Shown: positions 1 through 9,186 of the stretch, one piece after another
Layout: every line of letters starts with the position of its first letter
How positions within the stretch are numbered: position 1 is the stretch's first letter
Assembly: GCF_900541275.1 (NCBI RefSeq)
Contig: NZ_UQJH01000005.1
Span: 44,589 to 108,588 of the forward strand
Direction of reading: 5' to 3'
Source of the DNA: an uncultured Porphyromonas sp.
GTDB taxonomy: Bacteria; Bacteroidota; Bacteroidia; Bacteroidales; Porphyromonadaceae
Length of the DNA stretch: 64,000 nucleotides
Translations under genes and position numbers: made by a program
The notes under the pieces: generated by a model
What the model saw: the letters and a program-made list of their open reading frames with translations, nothing else
Databases searched by the model: none
What the model was told of the DNA's origin: nothing

Positions 1-2
1 CT

Positions 3-2891
3 TTACACGAAGACCCTCAGACAGACCCCATCGACACCGAGGAGTACATCGTGGCGCATGGCGTCCGGGTCAATAACCTGAAGAATGTCTCCCTCTCGAT
101 CCCGAGGGACCACTACACCGTATTCACCGGTCTGAGTGGCTCGGGAAAGAGTTCGCTCGCCTTTGACACCCTCTACGCGGAGGGTCAGAGGCGCTACGTC
201 GAGAGCCTGAGTGTCTACGCCCGACAGTTTGTCGCCAAGATGGCCAAGCCCGAGGTGGACTATATCCTCGGCATCCCGCCCGCCATCGCGATCGAGCAGA
301 GGATCCCCAATAGGACCCCCCGCTCCACCGTTGGCACCTCGTCGGAGATCTACGACTACCTGAGGATGTTCTTCGCCCGGGTGGGGCACACCTTCAGCCC
401 CATTAGTGGGGAGGAGGTGAAGCGTGAGACGACAGAGGACGTGGTCGACTTTATCCAGTCCCTCGGCGAGGGCACGCCCTACATGATCTGCGCCCCGCTC
501 CTCATCCCCGGCGACCGGTCGCCGATGGACCACCTCGCCATCCTGAGGGCTAATGGCTACTCGCGCGTGCTGGTCGGGGACGAGGTGCAGCGGATCAATG
601 ATCTCGTAGAGGGGAAGGAGGAGCTCCCCTCCGCCCGGCAGCTCGGTGAGATGCTGCTGGTGATCGACCGCCTGAGGGTGGAGAGTGATGCCGATGCTGC
701 CCGGGGTCGGGTAGGGGACTCGGTGGAGACCGCGTTCTTTGAGGGACATGGCGACTGTCGGATCGTCTGGAGAGGCGGGGCGCGCTCATTCAGCGACCGC
801 TTCGAGGCGGACGGGATCGTCTTCGAGGAGCCGACGGACAAGCTCTTTAGCTTCAATAGCTCCATCGGTGCCTGCCCCACCTGTGAGGGCTTCAGCATGG
901 TGATGGGGATCGATGAGGACCTCGTGGTGCCCGACAAGTCCCTCTCCGTCCGTGAGGGGTGTGTCCAGTGCTGGCACGGACCCAAGATGTCTCGCTGGCA
1001 GAAGCGCTTTATGACCCAGGCAGGGGATCGGGGATTTCCCCTCGACACCCCCTACCACGAGCTGACGAGGGAGGAGAAAAACCTCCTCTGGCATGGCGGG
1101 AGAGGGGTCCGGGGGATCGATGACTTCTTTGACTTCCTGCGAGAGAATCAGCACAAGATGCACTTCCGGATTATGCTGGCACGCTATCGGGGTCGGTCGC
1201 TCTGTCCCGACTGTCAGGGCCGGCGGCTGCGGAAGGAGGCGTTTTATGTCAAGGTGGGCGGCAAGGACATCGGCGACCTCGTGGAGATGCCGGTGAGCCA
1301 GCTGGCAGACTGGCTGGATGCGCTCGAACTGCCGGAGGAGGATGTGAAGGTGGGCGCGCGCTTGCTCGATGAGCTCCGCCGCAGGGTGCGGCTCTTAGTC
1401 GACATCGGCCTCGGGTACCTGACCCTCGACCGCGTCTCGGGGACCCTCTCCGGGGGCGAGAGTCAGCGGATCAACCTTGCCACCTCGCTCGGTGGTGGAC
1501 TCATCGGTGCGCTCTATGTCCTTGACGAGCCCTCGATAGGACTTCATGCGAGGGACAGCCACCTACTGATCGACATCGTCAAGAGACTCACCGATGCCGG
1601 CAATACCGTGGTCGTGGTGGAGCACGATGAGGAGATGATCCGCGCGGCGGACCACCTCGTCGACCTGGGACCGCTGGCGGGACGGCTCGGCGGTGAGATC
1701 GTCTATGAGGGGAGTCCAAAGGAACTGCCGGCACGGAAGAGCAAGAGCCTGACGGTGGAGTACCTGACGGGGCGGATGATGATCCCGTGGCCGGAGGAGC
1801 GGCACCCCTTCTCCCACACTATCGATATCAAGGGCGCCTATCGGCACAATCTGAAGAATATCGATGTCTCCATCCCTCTCGGGGTGATCACAGTGGTCAC
1901 CGGGGTGAGTGGCTCCGGCAAGAGTACGCTGATGAAGGACCTGCTCTACGAGGGGATGAGCAAGTACTTGCTCTATGGGCTCTCCGGTGTCAAGCTGGAG
2001 ATGAAGGGGCTGAGAGGGGACCTCAATGCCGTCGACAGGGTGGAGTATGTGGATCAGGATGCGCTGGGCCTCAGCTCGCGCTCCAACCCCGCCACCTACA
2101 TCGGCCTCTACGACGACCTGCGGTCGCTGATGGGGCAGCAGCCGCTGGCTCGACAGATGGGCTTCGGACCGGGAGACTTCTCCTTCAATCGCGAGGGCGG
2201 TAGGTGCGAAAATTGTCAGGGCGAGGGCTATGTCACCGTGGAGATGCAGTTTATGGCCGATATGCGGCTCCTCTGCGAGGAGTGCCACGGCAAGCGCTTC
2301 AAGGACGACATCCTTGAGGTGACCTTCCACGACAAGAATATCTACGACTTCCTCGAGATGACGGTTGAGGAGGCGATCGACTTCTTCACCCCTCTCACGG
2401 AGGAGGCTAAGGAGGTCCCCTCCATCCTGCAGGGGCTGCAGGTGCTGAGCGATGTGGGGCTGGGGTACGTCCACCTGGGGCAGTCCTCCTCGACCCTCTC
2501 CGGAGGGGAGAGTCAGCGGCTCAAGCTCGCCTCTTACCTCGCCGGGGTCTCGGAGAAGTGCCTCTTTATCTTTGATGAGCCTACTACCGGCCTCCACATA
2601 CACGACATACGGACGCTGATGGGAACCTTCCGGAGGCTGGTGGAGGCGGGGCACACCGTCGTCATCGTGGAGCACAATCTGGAGGTGGTGAAGCTGGCTG
2701 ATCACGTCATCGACCTGGGACCCGAGGGCGGTCTCGAGGGGGGACACCTCGTCTTTGCCGGCACGCCGGAGGAGCTGATGGAGTGCAAGGAGTCCTACAC
2801 CGGGCAGTACCTCCGGCAGCTCTACGACCGCCAGCATCCGGCAACGAAGCGCCGCCCCCAGACTAAGAAACCAACGACCAAGAAACAATAA
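3..2891 (+). CDS. uvrA: UvrA-family excinuclease ABC subunit A (5' end beyond window)
   Basis: ATP-dependent DNA damage sensor of nucleotide excision repair, or a UvrA paralog. Two ABC modules are visible: first Walker A (GLSGSGKSS, nt 129-155), first signature (TLSGGESQR, from nt 1443) and LDEPS Walker B; second Walker A GVSGSGKST (about nt 1902), CxxC...CxxC zinc module (Cys codons at nt 2205, 2214, 2274, 2283), second LSGGESQR and FDEPTTG. The zinc module in the first half keeps only one CxxC pair (nt 873 and 882); the partner pair seen in E. coli UvrA is absent. The frame stays open to the window edge, with family-like residues upstream of the GTG at nt 51, so the true start probably lies outside. 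folC follows 8 nt after the stop. Bacteroidales often carry two UvrA proteins, and I cannot tell which damage-repair role this one has. Confidence 0.93.
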   Translation, partial: LHEDPQTDPIDTEEYIVAHGVRVNNLKNVSLSIPRDHYTVFTGLSGSGKSSLAFDTLYAEGQRRYVESLSVYARQFVAKMAKPEVDYILGIPPAIAIEQRIPNRTPRSTVGTSSEIYDYLRMFFARVGHTFSPISGEEVKRETTEDVVDFIQSLGEGTPYMICAPLLIPGDRSPMDHLAILRANGYSRVLVGDEVQRINDLVEGKEELPSARQLGEMLLVIDRLRVESDADAARGRVGDSVETAFFEGHGDCRIVWRGGARSFSDRFEADGIVFEEPTDKLFSFNSSIGACPTCEGFSMVMGIDEDLVVPDKSLSVREGCVQCWHGPKMSRWQKRFMTQAGDRGFPLDTPYHELTREEKNLLWHGGRGVRGIDDFFDFLRENQHKMHFRIMLARYRGRSLCPDCQGRRLRKEAFYVKVGGKDIGDLVEMPVSQLADWLDALELPEEDVKVGARLLDELRRRVRLLVDIGLGYLTLDRVSGTLSGGESQRINLATSLGGGLIGALYVLDEPSIGLHARDSHLLIDIVKRLTDAGNTVVVVEHDEEMIRAADHLVDLGPLAGRLGGEIVYEGSPKELPARKSKSLTVEYLTGRMMIPWPEERHPFSHTIDIKGAYRHNLKNIDVSIPLGVITVVTGVSGSGKSTLMKDLLYEGMSKYLLYGLSGVKLEMKGLRGDLNAVDRVEYVDQDALGLSSRSNPATYIGLYDDLRSLMGQQPLARQMGFGPGDFSFNREGGRCENCQGEGYVTVEMQFMADMRLLCEECHGKRFKDDILEVTFHDKNIYDFLEMTVEEAIDFFTPLTEEAKEVPSILQGLQVLSDVGLGYVHLGQSSSTLSGGESQRLKLASYLAGVSEKCLFIFDEPTTGLHIHDIRTLMGTFRRLVEAGHTVVIVEHNLEVVKLADHVIDLGPEGGLEGGHLVFAGTPEELMECKESYTGQYLRQLYDRQHPATKRRPQTKKPTTKKQ

Positions 2892-2899
2892 GCAGTACT

Positions 2900-4213
2900 A
2901 TGACTTACGAGGAGACACTGGACTTTCTATTTAAGCAACTACCGGTCTATCAGATCGAGGGAGGAAGAGCCTATAAACCGGGGCTGGAGCGGACGCGTGA
3001 GATCCTCTCCGCCTGCGGTCGCCCTGATAGAGAGCTGACCGCTCTCCATGTGGCGGGGACCAATGGTAAGGGCTCTACCTCTTACCTCCTCGCCTCCGTG
3101 CTGAGGGCGGCCGGGTTGAGGGTGGGGCTCTTCACCTCGCCCCATATCGTCACCTACCGGGAGCGGATTCGGATCAATGGGGAGATGATCCCTGAGGAGT
3201 ATATCACCCGATTTGTGGAGCAATTCCTCCACGACCTGGGTGACCACCTGCAGCCGTCGTTCTTTGAGCTTACCACGGCGCTCGCCTTCCGCTACTTTGT
3301 GGATGAGAGGGTGGACATAGCCGTGGTGGAGGTCGGTATGGGCGGTCGGCTCGACAGCACCAACGTCCTCCGCCCCCTCGTCAGCGTGATTACGAATGTG
3401 AGCATGGATCACATGCAGTTCCTCGGCAATACGCTCGGCGAGATCGCTCATGAGAAGGCGGGGATCATCAAGCCTCATACCCCGGTGGTGCTGGGGCGGA
3501 GCATCGATGAGCCTGTGCTGGAGGTGGTGCGGGCTAAGGCAGCTGAGGAGCAGGCACCCCTCACGCTGGCGGATCGGTCGGATGAGATCCTGTCGCACGA
3601 GGAGATCGAGGGGGTAGGGTACCGTGTGGAGACAAAGACCTTTGGCACCATCGATCTGCCACTCATGGGAGCATACCAGCTGCAGAACCTCGGGACCGTC
3701 CTCGAGACGATCAAGCTGATCCGCGATCGGTATGGGATCACCCCGGAGATGGTCCGGGAGGGAGTCGCCCGGGTGGCAGACTTCGGTCTCAGCGGTCGGC
3801 TACAGATGATCCGGCAGAGCGACCCGCGGATCTTCATCGACGCCGGGCACAATATCGGCGCCTGGGCTTACCTCGGTCCTCAGCTCGAGACGTGGGCCGG
3901 GGACGGAGGGCTTGCCGTGGTGCTGGGTATGTCGGCCGACAAGGATGTCGACCACGTGCTGGAGCGGCTGCCGAGGGAGACGCATCTCATCTGCACTCGG
4001 GCTCATGTGGAGCGCGCGATGAGCGGTGCGGACTTTGCCGAGCACGCTCGGTCGCACGGCATCGAGCCGGTGCTGGTGATCGAGGATGTGCGGGAGGCGT
4101 ACCGTGCGGCGATCGACTACTGCCGGGCGCACTCTGTCCGGACCCTCTTCGTCGGCGGCAGCTTCTTCGTCCTCTCCGACCTGCTCTCCGACACCGACGA
4201 GACCGCCCAGTAA
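2900..4213 (+). CDS. folC: Bifunctional folylpolyglutamate synthase / dihydrofolate synthase
   Basis: Cytoplasmic Mur-ligase-family enzyme (437 aa) that adds L-glutamate to dihydropteroate and to folates using ATP. The P-loop GTNGKGS lies near residues 54-60, followed by the family motif TSPHIVTYRERI, a central VGMGGRLDSTN motif and the ITNVSMDHM segment; the C-terminal half carries the DAGHN motif (about residues 314-318). Length matches the family. The ATG lies just after the uvrA stop, suggesting co-transcription. The stop is 2 nt from the stop of the convergent glycosyltransferase gene, so the two transcripts have no room for a separate terminator. Whether both activities are present cannot be read from sequence alone. 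Confidence 0.94.
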   Translation: MTYEETLDFLFKQLPVYQIEGGRAYKPGLERTREILSACGRPDRELTALHVAGTNGKGSTSYLLASVLRAAGLRVGLFTSPHIVTYRERIRINGEMIPEEYITRFVEQFLHDLGDHLQPSFFELTTALAFRYFVDERVDIAVVEVGMGGRLDSTNVLRPLVSVITNVSMDHMQFLGNTLGEIAHEKAGIIKPHTPVVLGRSIDEPVLEVVRAKAAEEQAPLTLADRSDEILSHEEIEGVGYRVETKTFGTIDLPLMGAYQLQNLGTVLETIKLIRDRYGITPEMVREGVARVADFGLSGRLQMIRQSDPRIFIDAGHNIGAWAYLGPQLETWAGDGGLAVVLGMSADKDVDHVLERLPRETHLICTRAHVERAMSGADFAEHARSHGIEPVLVIEDVREAYRAAIDYCRAHSVRTLFVGGSFFVLSDLLSDTDETAQ

Positions 4214-4215
4214 GT

Positions 4216-5172
4216 CTAAATGTAAGGCATGTGACCGGACTCCTCTAAGAGCTCCACTAAGTGGAGGTAGGTGGGGTGATCGACCTTGAAGGTCATCTTC
4301 TGCAGGTGGTATCGCTCCAGGATCTCCTCCGTCGTGCCGTACTTGGCGGGCCAGTCGTCAAACATCATCCGCTGCAGGATCTCCACATTCGTATCGCTGA
4401 TCCTCCGGCAATTGTGGTCATGGAGCCGACCATCCTCTCGCCCCACCAGGCAGTCGAAGAGTATGTGGAAGAATAAGTACACTTCCGGAAACTTCTGATC
4501 CTCCTTCCTCTCCCAGTAGAGGATCAGGATATCCAGCAGCGTGCCGATCACCTCCGACTGTGGCTTCGCAAAGATGATCGCATTCTGCACATTGGTCCGA
4601 TACTCCTCTCGCCAGTCGAAGGCAAAGGGCAGATGATCCCGCCAGTACTTCTTTAGCGGCTCCGAGGGATCTCTCTGAAACATAAAGAACTCCGGCTCCG
4701 TATAGTAAGGCTCAAACGGTCCGGCCATAAAGATCGTCGAGTCGAGCCACACGCCTCCGTAAGCGGAGAGGAGTGCCAGCCTCAGTATATCTGAGTAGTA
4801 GGCGATCATCATCGCAGGATTGGACTGCCGCACCTGATCCACGATCGGAGGGAGATCGATATACTCGCTGACCGTCTCATCCGAGAGACGGATCACCCGG
4901 TAGTCTCCCCTGCGCTGATCCACCGAGGCGTAGCAGAGGCGGATCATCTCCGGGAGCTTACTCTCGTCGAGACCCTGTGCCCAGTACTGCCAGATGATCT
5001 TCTCCCCCACCAACTCCGGGTGCTTCGGTATCACCTCGTAGTGCTTAGCCTTCCCCTTGTAGTAATCGTCTATCAGTCCGTACCAGACGGCGGCAGCCCT
5101 CTGATGCTTCCGTGGTTGTCGGCGAGACAGCCGACGATGATTCAGTCTCTTGAAATAGTCTATTATCTTCAT
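4216..5172 (-). CDS. Capsular-polysaccharide-type glycosyltransferase (GT32-like)
   Basis: 318-aa putative sugar transferase with the capsular polysaccharide synthesis / Gly_transf_sug fold. The diagnostic stretch SDILRLALLSAYGGVWLDST occupies residues 127-146; it carries the nucleotide-sugar and metal-binding region in this family. No signal peptide or membrane helix is evident, so action at the cytoplasmic face is expected. A TATATTTG promoter element sits about 43 nt upstream of the ATG. It is convergent with folC and divergent from the five-gene glycosyltransferase operon starting at 5558, so it probably belongs to the same surface-glycan functional group. Donor and acceptor sugars are unknown. 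Confidence 0.8.
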   Translation of the reverse strand: MKIIDYFKRLNHRRLSRRQPRKHQRAAAVWYGLIDDYYKGKAKHYEVIPKHPELVGEKIIWQYWAQGLDESKLPEMIRLCYASVDQRRGDYRVIRLSDETVSEYIDLPPIVDQVRQSNPAMMIAYYSDILRLALLSAYGGVWLDSTIFMAGPFEPYYTEPEFFMFQRDPSEPLKKYWRDHLPFAFDWREEYRTNVQNAIIFAKPQSEVIGTLLDILILYWERKEDQKFPEVYLFFHILFDCLVGREDGRLHDHNCRRISDTNVEILQRMMFDDWPAKYGTTEEILERYHLQKMTFKVDHPTYLHLVELLEESGHMPYI

Positions 5173-5214
5173 ATCACCGGTGGCTTTGCGAGTAGCTGGC
5201 CTGATACTTCACCG

Positions 5215-5222
5215 CAAATATA
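5215..5222 (-). promoter_or_regulatory. Bacteroidetes -7 promoter element
   Basis: Reads TATATTTG on the minus strand, matching the TAnnTTTG consensus of the Bacteroidetes primary sigma factor. It lies about 43 nt upstream of the ATG of the glycosyltransferase at 5172. Confidence 0.6.
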
Positions 5223-5432
5223 AGGGTTATCTCTCTCTTGGTCTCGGTAATCCCGGGGCAAGAGGAGAGGTGACGCATTTGAGAGCCGTCGTTAATCACG
5301 CGCCGGATCGATCCTGCAGGGACTTTTCCGCCGGTTCCCCTCTCTGACACCACACCCCCGACATATCCCGCATTCATCCCCTATGCAGGCGCCGGGGAGT
5401 ATCGTATCGAGCGGGATAGAGGTCTGTGAATT

Positions 5433-5470
5433 CTAAACCCGGTATTAGTGATCACTATTACCGGGTTTAG
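5433..5470. repeat. 22-bp-period palindromic repeat pair (variant family member)
   Basis: Two 16-mers, CTAAACCCGGTATTAG (5433-5448) and CTATTACCGGGTTTAG (5455-5470), separated by TGATCA. Each begins with CTA and ends with TAG. The second is the reverse complement of the first with one mismatch, so the whole 38 bp is a near-perfect inverted repeat. The 16+6 spacing equals that of the clusters at 30742, 48829 and 63703, although the core bases differ. Confidence 0.75.
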
Positions 5471-5557
5471 TTTGGGGGCGCAGGTCTGAGGGGAACTTCG
5501 GCGTATGCCCTCTCGGTAATTATGAGTAACTTGCACCAAAAGTCAGAGTAGAGAGTT

Positions 5558-6694
5558 TTGAATATAGCGTTTGTCAATTGGTGGACCTTCAATACGGTCA
5601 TGGGCGGGATCGAAGCGGTCGGTGCCCGAGTTGCCCGTGCGCTTACCGCCCGGGGGCACCACGTCTGTCTGGCAGCCGTGGAGGAGGGCTATCCCTCGGT
5701 AGAGGGATTTGAGAACCTCCTTCTGCCGGATAAGCAGCGTATTCGCTCCAAGGCTAACTTTGATGCATTGGTGGAGTACTTCGGAGTCCACGACGTCGAT
5801 GTGATCGTCTGCCACAATGCCTACCGCCGTCGGCTGGCACTGCTTCTCGCCGAGGTGGCCGACCGACTGGGGGCAAGACTTGTCTTTGAGATCCACACCG
5901 ATCCGACGATGTACAAGTTTAAGCGCCGGACACCTCCTTTCCTCCACCGGGCGGAGTACCTCTTCCGGCGCCACAAGGCTCTCCGACAGTGGCGGCTCAT
6001 CTCGAGAGTCGGCGATGCGATCGTGCTTCTCTCGCCCTCCTATGTACCGATCTTTAGAGACCTGGTAGGTAACGCTTCGGAGGGCAAGCTGATCAGTATC
6101 TCCAATCCCAACACCTACGACCCGACCGAAATACCGGCAGAGCTTCCTAAGGAGAAAATGCTCCTCTATGTGGGACGCTTCGACTACGGTCAGAAGCGAA
6201 CCGACCGCCTGCTGGATGTGTGGGGGATGATACAGGATCGCTTCCCGGACTGGTCGCTTTACATCGTGGGAGGGGGAAACGAGCGGGTGGAGCGTGACCT
6301 GAGGAGGCGGGCGGAGACACTCCATCTGGAGAGGATCCACTTCGAGGGCGTGCGCTCCCCGCAGCCCTACCTAAGCCGCTCTGCGGTCCTGGTCTCCTCG
6401 AGCAGCTACGAGGGATTGCCCCTCGTGATCCTCGAGGCGCTTCAGTATGGCGTGGTGCCGATCGCCTTCGACAGCTATGCCGCTTTCAGGGATGTCACCG
6501 ATGAGGGGCGGCTGGGGGTGATGGTTCCCCCCTTTGACCTCAGAGCATACGCTGAGAGCCTCTCCCGACTGATGGAGGACGATGCCGGGCGGGAGGAGAT
6601 GTCGCGGGCCGGCAGAGAGTGGTCGCACCGGTACGACATAGATGCGATCACCGATGAGTGGGAGCGCTTCCTGACACAGATTTTATCAGAGTAG
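5558..6694 (+). CDS. Glycosyltransferase family 4
   Basis: 378-aa GT-B fold retaining glycosyltransferase. The N-terminal first strand begins immediately after the TTG start (MNIAFVNWW), and an in-frame TAG at 5549 precedes it, which is why TTG is chosen over a later ATG. The C-terminal domain has LYVGRFDYGQKRTD (about residues 203-216) and the EX7E motif with Glu285 and Glu293 in YEGLPLVILEAL. It is the first gene of a five-gene operon; the next ATG is 1 nt after its stop. It likely acts on a lipid-linked glycan at the cytoplasmic membrane, for surface polysaccharide or LPS. Sugar specificity is unknown. Confidence 0.88.
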   Translation: MNIAFVNWWTFNTVMGGIEAVGARVARALTARGHHVCLAAVEEGYPSVEGFENLLLPDKQRIRSKANFDALVEYFGVHDVDVIVCHNAYRRRLALLLAEVADRLGARLVFEIHTDPTMYKFKRRTPPFLHRAEYLFRRHKALRQWRLISRVGDAIVLLSPSYVPIFRDLVGNASEGKLISISNPNTYDPTEIPAELPKEKMLLYVGRFDYGQKRTDRLLDVWGMIQDRFPDWSLYIVGGGNERVERDLRRRAETLHLERIHFEGVRSPQPYLSRSAVLVSSSSYEGLPLVILEALQYGVVPIAFDSYAAFRDVTDEGRLGVMVPPFDLRAYAESLSRLMEDDAGREEMSRAGREWSHRYDIDAITDEWERFLTQILSE

Positions 6695-6695
6695 T

Positions 6696-7526
6696 ATGAG
6701 TCCCTTAGTCACTGTGGTGATCCCCTGCTATAATGGGGCAAAGGTGGTGGGGCGCTGTCTCTCCGCCCTCGAGAGGCAGAGCTATAGTCCCATGGAGGTG
6801 CTACTGATCGATGACGCCAGTACGGATGAGACGGCTGATGCGGTGGCGAAGTATCCCTTTGTGAAACTGCTGCGCAACGAGACCAATCGGGGTGTCTCCT
6901 ACACACGCAACAGAGGCATCGAAGAGGCGAAGGGGAAGTATCTCCACTTCCTCGACGTCGACGATGAGGTGAGCAGCAACTTCTATGAGGCGATGGTTCG
7001 GCGCGCAGAGCAGACCGGGGCAGACGTCACCGCTTGTAGCTTCGTCTACCAGTATGTGCCGGAGAAGTCTCAGATCTTCCGCACCCCTCGGGTCTACACA
7101 GGGACGATGGACAAGCTTCGGGTCACCTATGTCTGCAAGATAGGTGTGGTCTGGAGATACCTCTTCCGCACCGACTTTATTCGCCGTCATGAGGATCTTC
7201 GATTCCCGGTCGGACGACTCGTGGAGGATCTGCCCTTTGCCGTCCGGGCACTCTTTTATGCCAATAAGGTGGCGACTGCTCCCCGGGCGGAGTATCTCTA
7301 CCGCTACGAGGCGGACTCTCTGACGGAGTCGGACGATCCGGAGGTGAGGAGAGCCTTTGCCGAGGGATATGATCTTGCGGAGGAGGATGTCAAGACCTTC
7401 CTCGCTGCACACGGGGTGCATCGCCGACCGGGACGAGACTCCCACCTCATCTCCTACTTCCTGCACAAGGTCTCCAATCGCCTACGCGGTGGTCAGACCG
7501 ACCTGACAGAGCGACTGATGCGATGA
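6696..7526 (+). CDS. Glycosyltransferase family 2 (first of three paralogs)
   Basis: 276-aa GT-A fold enzyme. The N-terminal TVVIPCYNGAK motif (about residues 6-16), the LIDDASTDET nucleotide-binding turn and the metal-binding DVDD at residues 87-90 are intact. No membrane helix. It is closely related to the products at 8362 and 9183: all share the CYNG, NRG-YTRNRG and DVDD blocks and a FRTDFI/FRTSLL-type region, which points to tandem duplication within the operon. The stop overlaps the next start by 4 nt (ATGA), implying translational coupling. Substrates are unknown. Confidence 0.88.
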   Translation: MSPLVTVVIPCYNGAKVVGRCLSALERQSYSPMEVLLIDDASTDETADAVAKYPFVKLLRNETNRGVSYTRNRGIEEAKGKYLHFLDVDDEVSSNFYEAMVRRAEQTGADVTACSFVYQYVPEKSQIFRTPRVYTGTMDKLRVTYVCKIGVVWRYLFRTDFIRRHEDLRFPVGRLVEDLPFAVRALFYANKVATAPRAEYLYRYEADSLTESDDPEVRRAFAEGYDLAEEDVKTFLAAHGVHRRPGRDSHLISYFLHKVSNRLRGGQTDLTERLMR

Positions 7527-8365
7527 GTGATACGATACGGATAGCCGCTGTGACGATGGCGCGTAACGACTCCTTCTTCCTCTCCCGATGGATCCGCTAC
7601 TACGGACGAGAGCTGGGGTACGATCACCTCTATGTATACCTCGATGGGGAGGATCAGGAGATCCCAGTCGGCACACCGGAGGAGGTCCATATCACGAAAC
7701 TGCCCCATCGGTCTCTCTCTCGCTCGGCAGGCGATAAGTATCGCATCGGACTCCTGACGAGACTAGCTCATCATCTGCTCGATGAGGGGTACGATCTAAT
7801 CCTCGGGACCGACAGTGACGAATTCGTCGTGCCCGACCCTCGGACCGGTCTCTCTCTGAGGGAGTACCTCTCGGAGCACCGACCGGAGAGCCACGCTTCA
7901 GCTCTGGGACTTGACCTGGGACAGCGACTTGACGAAGAGGCTCCTCTGGATCCCGATCGCTCCCTCCTCGAGCAGCGTCGCTATGCCGTGCTAACCGCTC
8001 GCTACACTAAGAGCTGCATCCTCACCCGCCCTCTCGACTGGGGAAGCGGCTTCCACAGAGTGAGGGGGCACAACCTCCACATCCTTCCCGATCTCTACCT
8101 GATCCATGCCGGTTACTGCGACCTCGAGATGGTGAAAGCACGGCAGGGCGAGCGGGGTGTGGACTGGGGAAATCACCTCTCCCGACGTGCGAGGACCATT
8201 CACTTCACCTCCACCCGCACACCTATTGACGCAGATCGAATCCTGAGAAGGGCGCGCCGCCTACAGAGACTCTTTCGCCCCCTCTTTGCCTGGAATAAGC
8301 CACTCATGCCCGGTCGCAAGCGGGTAGTCAGGCTGCCCGAGCGCTTCAGATCCATAGATATATGA
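7523..8365 (+). CDS. Glycosyltransferase, GT2-like with DUF23/GT92 resemblance
   Basis: 280-aa protein with the AVTMARNDSFFLSRWIRYY start typical of Glyco_tranf_2_4-type transferases that act on surface sugars. The acidic metal-binding region is LGTDSDEFV (DSDE at residues 97-100). A His-rich segment follows (RVRGHNLHILPDLYLIHAGY, about residues 176-195). No signal peptide. It is sandwiched between GT2 paralogs with 4-nt overlaps on both sides, so it is expected to act on the same glycan. The family assignment is by motif only. Confidence 0.78.
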   Translation: MSDTIRIAAVTMARNDSFFLSRWIRYYGRELGYDHLYVYLDGEDQEIPVGTPEEVHITKLPHRSLSRSAGDKYRIGLLTRLAHHLLDEGYDLILGTDSDEFVVPDPRTGLSLREYLSEHRPESHASALGLDLGQRLDEEAPLDPDRSLLEQRRYAVLTARYTKSCILTRPLDWGSGFHRVRGHNLHILPDLYLIHAGYCDLEMVKARQGERGVDWGNHLSRRARTIHFTSTRTPIDADRILRRARRLQRLFRPLFAWNKPLMPGRKRVVRLPERFRSIDI

Positions 8366-9186
8366 CTCCACTCATCACCGTGATCATCCCCTGCTACAAT
8401 GGGGCAAAGTATGTGCATCGCTGCCTCGACTCGATCCGGCGGCAGAGCTTCCGAGACCTGGAGGTGCTGCTGATCGACGACGGTAGTACGGATGACTCTG
8501 TCGCCCTCGCTGCGGAGTATACGGAGGTGACGGTGATCTCCAATGACTCAAATAGAGGCCTCGCCTACACCCGAAATAGAGGGATACAGCTGGCGCATGG
8601 GCGGTACGTCCACTTCCTCGATGTCGACGACCGGGTCAGCTCCGACTACTACCTCCGGATGGCAGAGTCAGCACAGGCTACCGGTGCGGATATCGTGATC
8701 GGCGGTGCGGTCTTCCAAGGGCGGTACTACCATAATCAGCGTTTCTCGCAGATCAAGACCTATACCGGGCGATCCAAGTACTGCATTACCTATCCCGGTC
8801 GCTGGGGCTACTCGGTGCTCTACCTCTTCCGCACCTCACTGCTACGGGAGCATCAGATAACCTTCCCCGAGGGACGCCTTATGGAGGATATCCCCTTTAC
8901 CATCCGAGCCTTTTATTTCGCACAAAAGGTCTCCACCGCCATTGATGCCGAGTATCTCTACATCCGCAACGAGGGCTCGATCCTGACTACCCGGGACGAG
9001 GCTCATAAGCTGAGGCGAAGGAGAGACAGGCAATTGTCACGGGAGGAGGTTCGCCGATTTGCGGAGGAGAAGGGCGAGCGCATACCGGGGGTGAATGGTG
9101 GCTTCCTCCGCTTCGGACTCGAGTACCTCCGCCGCAGGCTCTTTGCCTCTCGTCAGACCGATCTTACAGAAGAACTCAAGCCATGA
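8362..9186 (+). CDS. Glycosyltransferase family 2 (second paralog)
   Basis: 274-aa GT-A enzyme with TVIIPCYNGAK near the N-terminus, LIDDGSTDDS, and DVDD at residues 87-90. The C-terminal half resembles the first paralog (LMEDIPFTIRAFYFAQKV versus LVEDLPFAVRALFYANKV), where a Glu-Asp pair probably supplies the catalytic base. Overlaps both neighbours by 4 nt. Donor and acceptor unknown. Confidence 0.88.
   Translation: MTPLITVIIPCYNGAKYVHRCLDSIRRQSFRDLEVLLIDDGSTDDSVALAAEYTEVTVISNDSNRGLAYTRNRGIQLAHGRYVHFLDVDDRVSSDYYLRMAESAQATGADIVIGGAVFQGRYYHNQRFSQIKTYTGRSKYCITYPGRWGYSVLYLFRTSLLREHQITFPEGRLMEDIPFTIRAFYFAQKVSTAIDAEYLYIRNEGSILTTRDEAHKLRRRRDRQLSREEVRRFAEEKGERIPGVNGGFLRFGLEYLRRRLFASRQTDLTEELKP

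Larger units (their letters stand above)
5173..5557. other. Intergenic region between divergent glycosyltransferase units
   Basis: No convincing gene. It holds the minus-strand promoter at 5215-5222 and the palindromic repeat pair at 5433-5470. Short open frames exist but lack family features. A promoter for the plus-strand operon is expected near 5515-5545 but no clean TAnnTTTG match is seen there. Confidence 0.6.

Noticed and set aside
5174..5377. 67-codon minus-strand ORF upstream of the glycosyltransferase
   Set aside because: It overlaps the promoter region, has no recognisable features and an unusual composition.
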